A stretch of DNA of 64,000 bases from Pseudooceanicola sp. GTDB taxonomy: Bacteria; Pseudomonadota; Alphaproteobacteria; Rhodobacterales; Rhodobacteraceae. Below the pieces are notes generated by a model, which had not been told where the DNA came from, searched no databases, and was given only the letters and a program-made list of their open reading frames with translations. Positions 26,595 to 35,313 of this stretch are shown piece after piece (the stretch's first letter is position 1; every line of letters begins with the position of its first letter). Position numbers and translations under genes: made by a program. The stretch lies in assembly GCF_029213205.1 (NCBI RefSeq), contig NZ_JARGNH010000001.1:409102-473101 (forward strand), written 5' to 3'.

Positions 26595-26848
26595 TCGCGA
26601 TCCTGACTGCCGTTTTTTCTGGGATCGGCCGCAAGGCCACACTTTGGGGTGCGATCGTCGTTGCGATTGGTACGGCCCTCTGGGTCGCGTTCCGGCGGGG
26701 TCGTCTGGAAGCGGAGGCCGAATTCCTGATCCGGCGGGCTGATGCCCGGATCCGCTCCCTGCAAACCGCGAAGGAGGTGTTCCATGATGTGCAAAACGCT
26801 GATCGCGCTGATCTTGAGCGCCGCCTTGACCGCTGGATGCGCGATTGA
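26591..26848 (+). CDS. i-spanin-like protein (Rz-like)
   Basis: An 85-residue protein with one N-terminal membrane helix (LWGAIVVAIGTALWVAF) and a charged, coiled-coil-prone C-terminus (RRADARIRSLQTAKEVFHDV, RADLERRLDRW). This topology fits an inner-membrane spanin subunit. An ATGA overlap with the preceding gene and a lipoprotein gene nested at the 3' end reproduce the classic Rz/Rz1 layout. Confidence 0.75.
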   Translation: MIAILTAVFSGIGRKATLWGAIVVAIGTALWVAFRRGRLEAEAEFLIRRADARIRSLQTAKEVFHDVQNADRADLERRLDRWMRD

Positions 26849-26987
26849 TCCGACGCGGGATCGCGATGCCTGCGATTGGGCGGCTCCCATCAGACCCTCA
26901 CGCGCGGATGTGCTGAGCGATGGCACTCTGGCCCAGATCGTCACCCATAATGAAATCGGTGCGCGTCTCTGCGGTTGGCGGCCCTGA
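26784..26987 (+). CDS. o-spanin-like lipoprotein (Rz1-like)
   Basis: A 67-residue protein with a signal peptide ending in LSAALTAGC, a clear lipobox for lipidation at that Cys. The ATG at 26784 has AAGGAGGTG upstream and lies in a different frame inside the Rz-like gene, overlapping it by 65 bases. The mature part is short and holds a Pro-containing stretch (PIRPS). It should pair with the i-spanin to disrupt the outer membrane. Confidence 0.75.
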   Translation: MMCKTLIALILSAALTAGCAIDPTRDRDACDWAAPIRPSRADVLSDGTLAQIVTHNEIGARLCGWRP

Positions 26988-27011
26988 TCCGCAAAATCTT
27001 CGAGGTGATCC

Positions 27012-27473
27012 GTGGACGGGACCAAGTATGACCTGAGCCCGGATGCCTGGTCCATGGTGGCCTTCAACGCTTCCGCCGCACTGGTGGTGCCGCAAGTCGG
27101 CACCCGGATTTGGGGTCAGGTGGCACCAGAGGATGAACCGCCCGACGAGGGCGGGTTTGCGATCCGGGGGATGCGCCTCATCCGGGGCATCGCACCCTTT
27201 GAGGCGCTTTGGCTGCGCGCGAACACCGCGCCTGCAACCGTCACTGTTTACCAAGGAAACAGCATGTCCGGTGTCGTCTACTTCGGCAAATCGCTGTTTC
27301 GGCTGCGCGCCCAAGGCCCCGTCGAAATCGAGGTGCCTTACGTCCCGCAGATCCTCGATGGTGGGGCACCGGACACCGATTACGCCGGCCTTGCCGTCAT
27401 CGACTGCGGTGGGGCTGCTGCTGACCCCAGTCTTCGCACCATTGATGGTCGCATTCAGGGAGAAACCCCATGA
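27012..27473 (+). CDS. phage structural or fibre-associated protein
   Basis: A 153-residue protein starting at a GTG (27012) with CGAGGTGATCC upstream. It is beta-rich (PQVGTRIWGQVAPE, FEALWLRANTAPATVTVYQG) and ends with a Gly/Ala-rich segment. Stop overlap with the next gene (ATGA) ties it to the fibre cassette. No known family; the pattern suggests a small virion protein. Confidence 0.5.
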   Translation: MDGTKYDLSPDAWSMVAFNASAALVVPQVGTRIWGQVAPEDEPPDEGGFAIRGMRLIRGIAPFEALWLRANTAPATVTVYQGNSMSGVVYFGKSLFRLRAQGPVEIEVPYVPQILDGGAPDTDYAGLAVIDCGGAAADPSLRTIDGRIQGETP

Positions 27474-28177
27474 CCTCTACAGTCTTTGCAAAAATCCAGA
27501 TGCGCCGTGGCACCGCGGCAGAATGGTTCGCTGCCAATCCGATCCTGGCCGAGGGCGAATTTGCCTTCGAGATCGATACGGGCATCACCAAGGTTGGCGA
27601 TGGCGCCTCGGATTATGCAACCCTCCCAGCCTACGCGACATACAGCCAGATGTTGGCGGCGCAAGAAGCGATCGAGGCCGGGCAGGCGCAGCTTGCAACC
27701 TTCAACAGTCAACTGACCGCTGCACAGAATGCTGCGACCACATCTGTGGCCAAAGCGTCCGAAGCATTCGTCTCGGCTGGGAATGCCAAGGGGTCGGAAG
27801 ATGCGTCGGAAGTGAGCGCATCACAGGCGGCGCAAAGTGCGATTGATGCGGCAGCGTCTGCGGAGCAGGCGGCCGGATCCGAGACCAATGCCGAGGGGTC
27901 TGAACAGGCAGCTGCGGCTTCCCAAGCGGCAGCTTTGTCGAGTGAACAAGCTGCGGCCCAAAGCGAAGTCAACGCCGCTGAAAGCGAGACCATCGCCTCG
28001 GCCGCTGCCGCCGTTGTTCAGCCGCTTGCCGAGGAAATCGAGGTGATCGCGACCAACATCGGCACCGTGCAGGACGCCGCCGGACCGCTCACCGACATCC
28101 AGACCGCCATGTTGGAAATGGCGACCGCCTTCGTCAATTCACAGACGCGGTATGTCTCCGCCGTCGCCTTTTCGTAA
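27470..28177 (+). CDS. tail fibre with Mtd-type N-terminal module and Ala-rich coiled coil
   Basis: A 235-residue protein. The N-terminus (AKIQMRRGTAAEWFAANPIL, AEGEFAFEIDTGITKVGDG) matches the N-terminal domain shared by major tropism determinant-like and other receptor-binding proteins. Residues 70-190 are an Ala/Glu/Ser-rich trimeric coiled coil. The C-terminus is short and lacks a receptor-binding head, so it may be a fibre base to which the large fibres attach. Confidence 0.65.
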   Translation: MTSTVFAKIQMRRGTAAEWFAANPILAEGEFAFEIDTGITKVGDGASDYATLPAYATYSQMLAAQEAIEAGQAQLATFNSQLTAAQNAATTSVAKASEAFVSAGNAKGSEDASEVSASQAAQSAIDAAASAEQAAGSETNAEGSEQAAAASQAAALSSEQAAAQSEVNAAESETIASAAAAVVQPLAEEIEVIATNIGTVQDAAGPLTDIQTAMLEMATAFVNSQTRYVSAVAFS

Positions 28178-28189
28178 GGAGCCCCGCCC

Positions 28190-30685
28190 GTGACAGTTGA
28201 ACAGCAAGTTGACGCCCTGACGGCCTCGGTGGAAGACCTGACGGGGGCTGTGGTGTCCAAGAAGGCCACCTTGGATGCCTCGGTCGCCGATGCACAGTCA
28301 GCAACCGCGCAGGCGCAGGCCGCCAAGGTGAATGCGCTGTCCGCGCGAGATCAGGCTGGGGCCTTCAAGGATGCGGCATACAGCGCGGCGCAGTCGGCCG
28401 CCTCGGCCGTGGCCTATCAGGACCTTTCTGCCGTCGCGCTAACCAAGTCGGTCACGGCGGTCGATGTGTTCATCTATGACACATCGAAAGACAGCGATGG
28501 TGGAGCCTGGCGGCATCGGTGTGCTGGCACAAGCTGGTATCGTGAGCCGCTGAATACGGCGACGCGGGGATCGCGGCGGGAGTTTCCTGCGATTGCAGTT
28601 ATCATCGCCGAGAGCAACAAGGTCACGATCTATGATGGCGATGATCCTGCAATGCCGATGTGGATGGTGTTTATTGCTGCGGGCGGATTGGCGTCAAATG
28701 CGAATATTATCCCAGGTGATAATATTACTGCGGTCGTTGCAAGAAATGGTGTGATTGCAATCTCGACCAATAACAATGCAGGAGGTCGGGGTGGACTGAA
28801 CACGATCCGCTTAATCTCTGAGCATACCGATCACAAAGGCATTTCAAATCTATTTCGTAACTATAATGGCAGCATTGCAGAGCGGAACACAGGTCGAAAT
28901 TATAGTATAGGCGACAGTAATGTGATCGTGAACGCGGTCATCAACGATATTGCGGTCACTGTCCTGCCGAATGCCCCGATTGATCCCGCCTCAAAGTTGC
29001 CTATCCCCACGATTGCTGTCGCAACGGCTGGGGGCGTGTCGGTGATCACCGACCGTGGCAAGGTGCATGATCTCTCATATTACCCGATGGGTCATGCCAA
29101 TCATGTCTCGTTCTTCGGATCACTTCTGTATTTCACCTATGGAACGACGGCGACGACTAGCGGAAATCCGATGCTGATCGATGTCGCCAATCTCTCAAGC
29201 GACCGAACCGACGTGAACGGGGCCAACTTGGCCTACGTGATGGGGCACGTTTATGGGTTTAATTCCCCAAGCATTTGGCCCGCCTTCAAAGACAATGGCG
29301 CAAGGGCTGCGGTTCTTATGTCTGCAACCAGTCTTGCACGCGGTTGTACCGGTGCGCTGACCTTGATGCACTTCGGGGAAGTTCCAGGGGCAAAGTTTGC
29401 TGGCAGCATGGTGGCCTATGTTGCCGCAAACTACAGCACTGGCTGGATGCCTGGGGATATCAAAGGGGCATGGCTCGCAGACACGGATGATAGCGATCTC
29501 GTGGCCAGCGGCGAGTTGGTGGCGAACGGCACCTTCGATGTCGATACGACTGGATGGGCTCCACTTGACGCAACGGCCTCCGTAATCTCCGGTGCTGTGC
29601 GTGTAACCAGCACAGCAGCATACGGACGGCTTTCACAGGTCGTGCCCACTCAAGCAGGAAATACGTATTGCGTGACGGTGAATCTGATCGGCGGATCCGC
29701 GTTGGCGGGAAGCGTAATTACCGGGGCCACGTACACAACGAAAAGCGTGGGCTCGAAGTTGGTTCATTATTTCAAGGCCACAGGCTCGAACACGACCGTT
29801 TCCATCCAGGTGCAAAGCGCGGATGCAGGTCAATACGTTGACTTTGGGAACGTCTCCATGAAGCTCGCAGACGGCGACCGCTCGGTGAATTTCAAGGGCC
29901 TTGTCATCAATGGCACAGTGACACGCGAGCCCGTAGCCTCAGGGGCCGAGCTTGTCGCATACAGGGGCTTTTCCGCCACCAACTTCCTTGAGCAGAATTA
30001 TTCCGGAGCTTTCGACTTCGGGACGGGCGACTTCTGCGTCATGGGGTGGGTGAAGACCACAGGCAGCGGTTCATTTGCGCTTGTGCAGATCTCGGACCGC
30101 CTTGGAGCAAGCTATGGCACAAACCACATGGTTTTCTGGGCCTTAGGCACGAGCGGTGAATTGCGGGTCAGGTTCGGTGTCGGCGCTAATTCACTGAGCC
30201 GAAATGTCCCCTTCAGCTTTGGCGACGCAGTTTGGCGGCATGTTGCCTTCGTAAGACGGAACGGAGTTCTGCACACATATGTCAACGGCGTCTCGGTCGA
30301 TTCTGTAGCCGCATCGTCGTTCGATTTCTCCTTCGGCGCCGACTATTTCCTGAATGTCGGCCCTTATTGGTTCAACGGGGTATTTTCCGGAGGGACGGCC
30401 GCGCATCTTGCCCTCCTTCGTGTATCATCCACTGCGCCGACCGACGATCAGATCCGCCAGATCTACCGGGATGAGAGGCCGCTTTTCCAGGAAAACGCCG
30501 CTTGTACGCTCTATGGGTCCGTGGATGTCACCAGAGCAATCGCCCACGATCCCGATACGGGGCTATTGCATGTCGGCACTACCGAAGGCCGTTCGGTGTT
30601 CAAAGGCCTCATCCGAGTGGCGCACAGCACGTCGGCGGTGACGACAGCGATAGCGGCCGTCGGTGATCTGTTGGTTCAGCAGTAG
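28190..30685 (+). CDS. large tail fibre A with LamG-like domain
   Basis: An 831-residue receptor-binding fibre. The N-terminus is a coiled coil (EQQVDALTASVEDLTGAV) followed by VDVFIYDTSKDSDGGAWRHR and NTATRGSRREFPAIAV. The middle is variable, with lower GC than its flanks. The C-terminal third holds a LamG/concanavalin-like domain (DFGTGDFCVMGWVKT, WRHVAFVRRNGVLHTYVNG) and ends with DDQIRQIYRDERPLF and HVGTTEGRSVFKGL. The protein at 30751 is its paralogue. Carbohydrate binding on the host surface is inferred from the LamG-type fold. Confidence 0.7.
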   Translation: MTVEQQVDALTASVEDLTGAVVSKKATLDASVADAQSATAQAQAAKVNALSARDQAGAFKDAAYSAAQSAASAVAYQDLSAVALTKSVTAVDVFIYDTSKDSDGGAWRHRCAGTSWYREPLNTATRGSRREFPAIAVIIAESNKVTIYDGDDPAMPMWMVFIAAGGLASNANIIPGDNITAVVARNGVIAISTNNNAGGRGGLNTIRLISEHTDHKGISNLFRNYNGSIAERNTGRNYSIGDSNVIVNAVINDIAVTVLPNAPIDPASKLPIPTIAVATAGGVSVITDRGKVHDLSYYPMGHANHVSFFGSLLYFTYGTTATTSGNPMLIDVANLSSDRTDVNGANLAYVMGHVYGFNSPSIWPAFKDNGARAAVLMSATSLARGCTGALTLMHFGEVPGAKFAGSMVAYVAANYSTGWMPGDIKGAWLADTDDSDLVASGELVANGTFDVDTTGWAPLDATASVISGAVRVTSTAAYGRLSQVVPTQAGNTYCVTVNLIGGSALAGSVITGATYTTKSVGSKLVHYFKATGSNTTVSIQVQSADAGQYVDFGNVSMKLADGDRSVNFKGLVINGTVTREPVASGAELVAYRGFSATNFLEQNYSGAFDFGTGDFCVMGWVKTTGSGSFALVQISDRLGASYGTNHMVFWALGTSGELRVRFGVGANSLSRNVPFSFGDAVWRHVAFVRRNGVLHTYVNGVSVDSVAASSFDFSFGADYFLNVGPYWFNGVFSGGTAAHLALLRVSSTAPTDDQIRQIYRDERPLFQENAACTLYGSVDVTRAIAHDPDTGLLHVGTTEGRSVFKGLIRVAHSTSAVTTAIAAVGDLLVQQ

Positions 30686-30750
30686 TTTGGCGCTGTTGCG
30701 CCGACCTGATTCCACCGCCCCAGCCAATTTCCCCTTTTAAGGACAGCGAC

Positions 30751-33300
30751 ATGACCCTCATGAGTTCGATTTCGAAGCTGACCGCTTCTGTCGACCAATT
30801 GACCGGCGAGACGAACCTTACGAAGGCGCAGCTCGATAGGAAAGTAACGCAGGCCGATGCCGAGATCGTCGCCGCGCAGGCCGAGCGGACGGCCACCGAG
30901 GCCTACCGGGATGAGGCGGCTGCCCATGCCGCGACCGCCGCGACCCACCTTGCGACTGTGAAGGCAGGCGCGAGCTATCAGGGCATCGGCGCGATGCTCG
31001 CGGAGAAGGCCGTCACCGCCGTGGATGTGTTCGTCTACGACACGAGCCTCGACAGCGACGGGGGTGCTTGGCGCAAGCGCTGCCAGCACACGAGCTGGTA
31101 TAACGAGCCTCTTAACACGGCCACGCGCGGGGCTCGGCGTGAGTTCCCCGCGGTTGCCGTGATCATTTTGAAAAGCAACAAGGTCACCCTTTACGACGCG
31201 GACGATCCACTTTTGCCGCTGTGGTGGTCCGTCAGCGGCACTACGGCAAATTCTGGGAGAAGCTTCTTTTACGCAAATTCCCTCGATTACAACGGTGGTC
31301 GGGCGTCCGTTGTGGCCAGAGACGGGAAGATCGTTCTCGGCATACCTTATCCCAATACAAACGGCGGTTTACGGGTCCTGGATTTTGTAGCGGATCGTGC
31401 TGAACGCCGTGTTGCCTCGCCATCACCGGCTTACAGCGGTTACCTCGTCCCAATGACCGCTCTGCAGACCCTCCCAGTCGACGGCGCGTTTGCGGGCGGG
31501 TTGCTGAATGACACAGTAAATGACGTCGCGATTACAGTTCTGCCCAACGCGCCTCTTGATCCCGACACGGGCCTGCCGATGCCAACAATCGCTGTGGCAA
31601 CGGCTGCGGGCATCAGCGTCATAAAGGACGACGGCAACGTCTGGGATATTACTGACACGTCAGGCGCAGATTATAGTGCCTCCGCCTCGGTTGTTTTCCT
31701 GCCAAGCAACCAGCTGCGGTTTTCCCAACAGTTGACGCAGAGCCGTAAGGTTTCATCAGTCAATATCCCGAGTTCGGACAGAGACATCTATTTTTGGCGA
31801 ACCGGCGGCGAAGGCTTGAACGCCGACGATGGTTTGACTCTGTGGGGCTCGCAGGCAACGTCCGGCTCCGGGATCCTGTATGGTGAAATGGCCCATCTCG
31901 GTGAAAACGCAGGCGGCCCTGCGCGAGTGGCTTCTGACGGATCAATCGGCACGTCCCTTGGTCTGACCAGAACCTACGACAATTTGGCAAATCCTGCGGG
32001 CAGCATGGTGGCCTATGCGTCGTCGCACTATGCCACAGGCTGGCTTCTGGGAAATATCACGGGGGCGTGGTTGGCTGATACGGACAGCTCAACTCTCACC
32101 GAATCTGAACTGGTCGTAAACGGCGCATTTGATGTTGACCTTGACGGCTGGACCGCCACCGGCGAGGGCACCGTATCGATCGTTTCGGGTGCTATGCGCG
32201 TCCAAAATAATGATCCCTTTTCGGCCGGGTCGAGCCCCGCGGGCGTCTATGCTCTCAACACGATCCCGGGACAAGCATACACAGTTGCATTCGACGTCGT
32301 TGGAACCTCGACTGGCAATTCGGGAGTTGGGCTATCTGCCAACCCAAGCGGGACATCACGGGAGCTCGCCGAGATTTCCGGTGTGGGGGTCGGCACATAT
32401 CACCTGCATTTTTTCGCGAAAACCGAGACCACATATCTCAAGGCCTTCTCGTGGTCCATTTCCGCCGGGGCATATGCCGACTTTGACAACGTTTCGGTGC
32501 GTTTGGCCGTTGCTGATCGTTCAGTCACAAAACAGAATTTGATAGTAAACGGTTCTATCACACGGTCTTTCGTGGCTGAAGGCGCCAATCTGGTCGCATG
32601 CTCGGGCTTCTCCTCGACGAGTTACCTCGAACGGCCCTTTCATAACTCGTTGGATTTCGGAACGGGCGATTTCTGTATGATGGGGTGGGCAAATGCGGCC
32701 GATCCCTATGCCACCTTCGTTCGTCTTGGAGATAATGCGAGTGGAGCCCCCAAGATTTTTGTTGGCACTTATCCCTTTCCAACTGCTGGCAATCTCGAGG
32801 CCTATATTCTCGGCGCGCCAAGCCTGCGCCCGAATGTGTTGACGCCGACCGGCTGGTTTCATTGGGCGTTGGTTCGGATCAATGGGCAGGCGACGCTCTA
32901 TGCCAATTCGGTTCCCTTGGTGAGCGTTGCCTCTGCGGCTGATCTTTCGTTGACAGGAACGGAAACTCTGCGGATCGGCGTGCGCCATGATGGTAACCAG
33001 TCGTTGGACAGGCCTGGCGGCATCGCGCTCTTGCGCATATCCGGGAATGCTCCGACTTCCGACCAGATCGCAAAAATCTACGAAGATGAGCGGCGGCTGT
33101 TCCTGCCGGGTGCCCAGTGCACGCTCTACGGCACGAGCGATGCGGTCGCGGCGCTGGCGCACGACCCCACGACCAACCTGCTGCACGTCGGGACCAGCCA
33201 AGGCCGCAGCGTGTTCGACGGCCTCCAACGTGTGGCCGACACCGAAACCCCGGTCGGGACGGCGATCTCCGCCGTGAACGGCCTCATCGTCGAGGAGTGA
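30751..33300 (+). CDS. large tail fibre B with LamG-like domain, paralogue of fibre A
   Basis: An 849-residue protein with the same architecture as the 28190 gene: N-terminal coiled coil, VDVFVYDTSLDSDGGAWRKR, NTATRGARREFPAVAV, a divergent centre, LDFGTGDFCMMGWAN in a LamG-like domain, and SDQIAKIYEDERRLF plus HVGTSQGRSVFDGL at the end. A conserved second block (LPNAPLDPDTGLPMPTIAVA) also matches. Conserved ends with a divergent centre fit duplication followed by host-range diversification. Confidence 0.7.
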   Translation: MTLMSSISKLTASVDQLTGETNLTKAQLDRKVTQADAEIVAAQAERTATEAYRDEAAAHAATAATHLATVKAGASYQGIGAMLAEKAVTAVDVFVYDTSLDSDGGAWRKRCQHTSWYNEPLNTATRGARREFPAVAVIILKSNKVTLYDADDPLLPLWWSVSGTTANSGRSFFYANSLDYNGGRASVVARDGKIVLGIPYPNTNGGLRVLDFVADRAERRVASPSPAYSGYLVPMTALQTLPVDGAFAGGLLNDTVNDVAITVLPNAPLDPDTGLPMPTIAVATAAGISVIKDDGNVWDITDTSGADYSASASVVFLPSNQLRFSQQLTQSRKVSSVNIPSSDRDIYFWRTGGEGLNADDGLTLWGSQATSGSGILYGEMAHLGENAGGPARVASDGSIGTSLGLTRTYDNLANPAGSMVAYASSHYATGWLLGNITGAWLADTDSSTLTESELVVNGAFDVDLDGWTATGEGTVSIVSGAMRVQNNDPFSAGSSPAGVYALNTIPGQAYTVAFDVVGTSTGNSGVGLSANPSGTSRELAEISGVGVGTYHLHFFAKTETTYLKAFSWSISAGAYADFDNVSVRLAVADRSVTKQNLIVNGSITRSFVAEGANLVACSGFSSTSYLERPFHNSLDFGTGDFCMMGWANAADPYATFVRLGDNASGAPKIFVGTYPFPTAGNLEAYILGAPSLRPNVLTPTGWFHWALVRINGQATLYANSVPLVSVASAADLSLTGTETLRIGVRHDGNQSLDRPGGIALLRISGNAPTSDQIAKIYEDERRLFLPGAQCTLYGTSDAVAALAHDPTTNLLHVGTSQGRSVFDGLQRVADTETPVGTAISAVNGLIVEE

Positions 33301-33304
33301 CCAC

Positions 33305-33604
33305 ATGACGGTCTACATCGAGAAAGAGGCGCAGAACCTCCGCGAGGAACTCGCTGCGCTTCGGGCGCGGGTCGCCGTGGGCGTGGCGCAGGAGGTCTTC
33401 TGGTTCTCCGGCACCGGCGCCCAGACCGCCTTCGCGTTACCGAGCGGGTGGAAGCCCAGGTTCGTCTATGTGGACGGCGCGCTGCGGCGCCCAGGCACGG
33501 GCGAGGATTACACCGTCAGTTTCGATGGGTTCATTCACACGGTCAAATTCGCGGTGGCACCTGCCACCGTGGATGTCGGCATGATCTGCGTGCGGGAGGC
33601 CTGA
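33305..33604 (+). CDS. small fibre-associated protein
   Basis: A 99-residue protein with an N-terminal coiled coil (KEAQNLREELAALRARVAVG) and a beta-rich C-terminal domain beginning FWFSGTGAQTAFALP. Its start is 4 bases after the fibre B stop. The short helix plus beta domain resembles small fibre chaperones or fibre-tip adaptors. Function unknown; a virion role is likely from context. Confidence 0.5.
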   Translation: MTVYIEKEAQNLREELAALRARVAVGVAQEVFWFSGTGAQTAFALPSGWKPRFVYVDGALRRPGTGEDYTVSFDGFIHTVKFAVAPATVDVGMICVREA

Positions 33605-33607
33605 TCC

Positions 33608-34234
33608 ATGACCGTTTTCATCAAGAAGGGCGATGTGCCCCTTTCGGTTCGTCAGGCGACTAAGCGCGGCATGGCCTATGTCGCGGCGGAACTAGCGCAG
33701 GCCGGCGCGCGAACGGGTGACGAGGAGCTTCTGCGGGTAATACCGCAAGAGAATTTGCCAGCCAGGTTATTGGATGTGGTGAAGGCTCTGGGTCACGTTT
33801 CCTACGAGGCCTTCGCGCTTGGCTGGGAGGCGGACAATATAGTCAATGGCGCAATCAATCTGTTCAACCATCAGCTTGCAGGCTACCGAGCGGTGCAAGC
33901 GCGTCTCGCGCGCTACCGGCTGGCGGATGGGCGGCCCGAGGTGACGGAGGAGCGGCAGGTCCGCGACGAGCAGGGCAATCCCTTGTTTCACGAAACGACC
34001 GGGGAGCCGCTGATGGAAGCCGTCGTTTTGCAGGCGGCGATTGACCCCATCCCGATGGAAATAGAGCAGCCGGTCTATGACGAGGCGACTGGCGAGCAAA
34101 CCGGCAGCATCATGATGTCCAACCCGGATACAGAACGTGATGACGAGGAACGCGCGGCAGCGCAAGCGGTCATCGATCAGACCCCCGCAGAAGTTATTCA
34201 ATTTGCAGACCCTCATGGGGAGCCAACGACATGA
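33608..34234 (+). CDS. hypothetical protein of fibre cassette
   Basis: A 208-residue, acidic, mostly helical protein beginning MTVFIKKGDVPLSVRQATKR. It has no signal peptide or membrane segment. A middle segment with the pattern VRDEQGNPLFHETTGEPL resembles short repeated linkers. It overlaps the next gene by 4 bases. It may be a fibre assembly protein (tail fibre assembly genes sit in this place in many phages), but no family signature is visible. Confidence 0.45.
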   Translation: MTVFIKKGDVPLSVRQATKRGMAYVAAELAQAGARTGDEELLRVIPQENLPARLLDVVKALGHVSYEAFALGWEADNIVNGAINLFNHQLAGYRAVQARLARYRLADGRPEVTEERQVRDEQGNPLFHETTGEPLMEAVVLQAAIDPIPMEIEQPVYDEATGEQTGSIMMSNPDTERDDEERAAAQAVIDQTPAEVIQFADPHGEPTT

Positions 34235-34578
34235 CATCCAGGCTTCTCAGCAAACGGTCGGCAGTTCCTGGCAAAGTGCCGACGACTGCCCAGATCGACC
34301 TCGGCGAGTTGGCAATCAATGCGCGAGACGGCAAGCTGTTTCTCAAACGCGATAACGGAAACGGGACTTTTACGATCGTCGAGGTTGGATCGCCCCAGGC
34401 TGTGGCATCCAGCCTCGGGCTTGGCGCCCTTGCATATGGTGCTGTGGGCGCCTGGACCGTTGCGGCCAATGCCAACGGCACCCTGCGCTTTTTGCACGAC
34501 GGTATCGCGCGGATGCGCCTGGATCCTGACGGGAATCTCACCGTTTCCGGCGACATCACCGCATTCGGAGCACCTTGA
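34231..34578 (+). CDS. short fibre protein with Mtd-type N-terminal module
   Basis: A 115-residue protein: SAVPGKVPTTAQIDLGELAI followed by NARDGKLFLKRDNG is the same type of N-terminal virion-attachment module seen at 27470. A short C-terminal domain (ANANGTLRFLHDGIARMRLD, GNLTVSGDITAFG) resembles the trimerising FLHDG..RMRLD..GN fibre motif. It overlaps the next gene by 4 bases, where a Gly-rich tip protein starts. Confidence 0.55.
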   Translation: MTSRLLSKRSAVPGKVPTTAQIDLGELAINARDGKLFLKRDNGNGTFTIVEVGSPQAVASSLGLGALAYGAVGAWTVAANANGTLRFLHDGIARMRLDPDGNLTVSGDITAFGAP

Positions 34579-35303
34579 TCATGGTGTTATCAGCATCTGG
34601 GGCATTGGCGATTTCAGAAATTTCCACCGAGTTTGGCGGCACAGCCGAGCTCGCCCTCAGCGCATATTATCGCGGCGCCGGGCGGGTTCCGTCTGTCGGC
34701 TCGCCAAACTTGGGCATTCCGACAAGCGGGGCGATATCATTCTCGGCCTTCCGTGGCAGCGCCCGGACGACGGTCGTCGAGTACGAAATGATCGGTGGAG
34801 GCGGAGGTGGTGGGCATGGCGTTGACGATGGCACTTCTTCGGGTAGAGCAGAATCCGGAGGGGCCACAAACATCACGGTAGCCGGTCGTTCTGCGGTTTC
34901 GGCTGCTGGTGGGCTTGGTGGACTGAACGGACAAGCCCCGCGATCAGGCAATAATGGCGCTGGGACGGTCTACGGTCCGGGTGGCATCGGCGGTAGTGTT
35001 AATGCCCCAGGCTCTGCAGCCGCCGCGTCTTCATATGGTGCGGGTGGCGGCGGCGGAGGGGGCGACAATCCGTCCACATATGACTCTTCCGGTGCCGGGG
35101 GCTTCGGGGGCGCAGCTGGGACACGTCGGACAGGCAGTATAACCGCAGATTATGGCGCTCAGGTCGATGTCACTATTGGTACGCGTGGTGCCGGAGCTAC
35201 TGCGGGGTATCGTGGTGGTGACGGTGCTCCCGGGTATGCACGGCTGGCGTGGGACGGCAAGTCGGCAGTCTTCACGTCCAGCGGCTCAACCATGATCAAC
35301 TGA
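34575..35303 (+). CDS. glycine-rich fibre tip protein
   Basis: A 242-residue protein. The N-terminal 70 residues are ordered (ISEISTEFGGTAELALSAYY, PTSGAISFSAFRG), then six or more polyglycine runs alternate with short polar loops through residue 230 (YEMIGGGGGGG, YGAGGGGGGG, GAGGFGG). This layout resembles the polyglycine sandwich adhesins of T-even-like phages, where the loops contact receptors. An adhesin role is inferred from pattern and place. Confidence 0.5.
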   Translation: MIMVLSASGALAISEISTEFGGTAELALSAYYRGAGRVPSVGSPNLGIPTSGAISFSAFRGSARTTVVEYEMIGGGGGGGHGVDDGTSSGRAESGGATNITVAGRSAVSAAGGLGGLNGQAPRSGNNGAGTVYGPGGIGGSVNAPGSAAAASSYGAGGGGGGGDNPSTYDSSGAGGFGGAAGTRRTGSITADYGAQVDVTIGTRGAGATAGYRGGDGAPGYARLAWDGKSAVFTSSGSTMIN

Positions 35304-35313
35304 CGGAGCGAAC

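Noticed and set aside
27470..35303. Diversity-generating retroelement suggested by the Mtd-type fibre modules
   Set aside because: No reverse transcriptase, accessory avd-like gene or template/variable repeat pair was seen in the window. The Mtd similarity is limited to the N-terminal attachment module.
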